The position numbers and the translations under genes are program-made. 64,000 nucleotides of DNA from positions 1 to 64,000 of the forward strand of contig JANWVL010000141.1 in NCBI GenBank assembly GCA_025056655.1, in the 5' to 3' direction. Numbering within the stretch: position 1 is the stretch's first letter; every line of letters begins with the position of its first letter. Positions 62,941 to 64,000 of the stretch are shown here, one piece after another. The notes under the pieces were generated by a model, which was not told the DNA's origin, did no database searches, and saw only the letters and a program-made list of their open reading frames with translations. Origin of the DNA: Candidatus Methylacidiphilales bacterium. Lineage in GTDB: Bacteria; Verrucomicrobiota; Verrucomicrobiia; Methylacidiphilales; JANWVL01.

Positions 62941-64000
62941 TTATTGGAGCTGGACTTGAAGTCTGTAGAAACGACGTGGGACTGTAGTGGGCAAAGAGCC
63001 GGTTGTGGTGCCGTTGTCGTTCCACGTCATTTGCGATCCTGTGCCATTCATCCAGTTGGAGGCGGGCGCCCAGGGTGAATGGAGACTGTTTGTAAATTCG
63101 ACGCGATATTGCCGCCCGGGTAGCGTCGGGAAACTGATATCCATAGAGCCTCCTGATCCGTGTGTGATGGTGATAATCGGATGAGCTGCGTCGTGGGCTG
63201 AGCTTGGATTGAGGCCGAGGATGAATTCTTCGATATTGGTGAGACCGTCGCCGTCGGGGTCACCTGAGGCCCCTTGCAGGCCTGAGGGATTGTTGGGATC
63301 TAGATTATATTGAGCCTCCCAGGCATCCGGTAATCCATCGCCATCGGAGTCGAGGGTGATCGTGGAGCCGGCTTGGAAGCCGAATGCAAGGGTGAAGCTT
63401 GGAGCAGTGCCGGTGATTTCAACTTGGTGGATTTGAGGTTGGTTGCGCATGGGCACGGTATCAGTGACTGCCGGAGCTGTGTCGGAAGCTCCGCTGACGT
63501 AAGAGGCATTTAGGCCTGGCCCTGTGTGGCGGACATAGGAGTAGACGTTGTTATTGGGCAAGGTGTTGAGGAGTCCGACGCTGAGTCCGGTGTTGACTAG
63601 ATTGCCGAGGTGGTTTTGGCCGTGGATGTAGAGATTGTAGGTGTGGGGGGATAGGCCGAAGCGAACGTAGAGTTGATTGATGTTGCTGAGGTTGTAGGTG
63701 ACGAGCGCTTCTGTGGAGTCCGCCGCTAGTGTGATATTTTTAGTTATGCGATTATCTGAGCTTGTAAATTGCCAGCCGGTGCCACCTGTGGCGGATGCTA
63801 CGGAGTAGTAGTTGTTGACGTATTGTGAGGTATTGGCGGGGGTCGCCCACCAGTCTTTGAGTCCGGAGGTGCGGTAGGCTGTGGCATTGGTGGCGCCTTC
63901 TTCTTCTGTCTCTGAATTGGCGTTAGAGGCGAAGTTGCCGAGTGCTTGATAGGCTTTGCCTGTGACTGGATCGCGTGTGATGGCTAAGACGAGACGTCCG
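62941..64000 (-). CDS. Secreted protein with TSP3 motifs and C-terminal RRFYR module (5' end beyond window)
   Basis: The minus-strand frame is open from the right window edge to the stop at 62941, about 352 visible residues; a start codon need not be assumed at the internal TTG at 63561. The visible N-terminal part (GRLVLAITRDPVTGKAYQAL, WWATPANTSQYVNNYYSVAS, INQLYVRFGLSPHTYNLYIH) is beta-rich and Asn/Thr-rich. Then DSDGDGLPDAWEAQYNLDP and GDPDGDGLTNIEEFILGLNP, two thrombospondin-3 calcium motifs, and a terminal domain with PGRQYRVEFTNSL ending RRFYRLQVQLQ, the same module as in the amylase. The catalytic or adhesive part is outside the window. Function unknown. Confidence 0.8.
   Translation of the reverse strand, partial: GRLVLAITRDPVTGKAYQALGNFASNANSETEEEGATNATAYRTSGLKDWWATPANTSQYVNNYYSVASATGGTGWQFTSSDNRITKNITLAADSTEALVTYNLSNINQLYVRFGLSPHTYNLYIHGQNHLGNLVNTGLSVGLLNTLPNNNVYSYVRHTGPGLNASYVSGASDTAPAVTDTVPMRNQPQIHQVEITGTAPSFTLAFGFQAGSTITLDSDGDGLPDAWEAQYNLDPNNPSGLQGASGDPDGDGLTNIEEFILGLNPSSAHDAAHPIITITHGSGGSMDISFPTLPGRQYRVEFTNSLHSPWAPASNWMNGTGSQMTWNDNGTTTGSLPTTVPRRFYRLQVQLQ

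Overview
This window is an ordinary bacterial chromosome segment from a Gram-negative (two-membrane) organism. Evidence for an outer membrane includes TolB, a Pal lipoprotein, a TolQ/TolR/TolA-like cluster, a PagL-like beta-barrel and an outer-membrane lipoprotein-sorting-type protein. The best guess at lineage is the PVC superphylum, probably Verrucomicrobiota. Two secreted proteins at the right end carry thrombospondin-type-3 calcium motifs followed by a C-terminal module ending in RRFYR, an architecture I associate with that phylum; Rho also has a long disordered N-terminus. This assignment is an inference from gene content, since there is no rRNA in the window. I see no phage, transposase, CRISPR array, integrase or attachment site, and no gene-free stretch longer than 300 bases.

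Layout. At 1-505 lies the 5' part of a YdjM-like membrane hydrolase (minus). 581-3302 is a plus-strand tolB, pal, 5'-3' exonuclease run. 3306-6062 (minus) holds a four-repeat HNH_repeat protein and two tandem transglutaminase-like proteins. 6208-10016 (plus) holds ychF, a small Cys-rich protein, an SO_0444/ArsP-type permease, a GNAT and a DUF2334-type deacetylase. 9940-25897 is a run of twelve minus-strand genes, in transcription order fabD, fabG, pgi, transaldolase, a fused indolepyruvate:ferredoxin oxidoreductase, a Ski2-like helicase, a dihydrolipoamide-dehydrogenase-like enzyme, recG, an isochorismatase-type hydrolase, an ACT protein, a secreted unknown and fabH. 26002-30255 (plus) has an MFS transporter, a thioredoxin-like lipoprotein and an ExbB/ExbD/TonB-type energy-transducing cluster.

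31125-36379 encodes a complete reductive pyrimidine catabolic pathway: preT-preA (uracil to dihydrouracil), hydA (ring opening) and a divergent beta-ureidopropionase (beta-alanine, CO2 and ammonia). 36400-45658 follows with thiG, a COG0523 GTPase with a His-rich loop, a TRIC-type channel, two secreted or membrane proteins, a class V aminotransferase, an M42 aminopeptidase, aconitase and coaE. 45700-58488 is an informational and cofactor region: rho, a ferredoxin, tRNA-Gly(CCC), an RNase-type metallo-beta-lactamase, thyA, bioA, a membrane Ser/Thr kinase with an OB-like extracytoplasmic domain, rpsT, a pterin dehydratase, a class III aminotransferase, a 3D-domain protein, ribB(X), ribH and nusB. 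58641-64000 carries a large secreted GH13 amylase, galE, and the C-terminal part of another secreted protein.

Genome style. Genes are tightly packed, and convergent pairs abut or overlap with no visible intrinsic terminators. Most start codons lack a Shine-Dalgarno sequence (pal is the clearest exception). The plus strand switches between strongly G-rich and strongly C-rich blocks whatever the coding direction. Nothing here is an obvious new defence or mobile system. The most unusual items are the HNH_repeat protein without a nuclease, the four-cysteine Ski2-like helicase, the shared C-terminal module of the secreted proteins, the small CCCGGTC protein with its permease, and the kinase-OB fusion.
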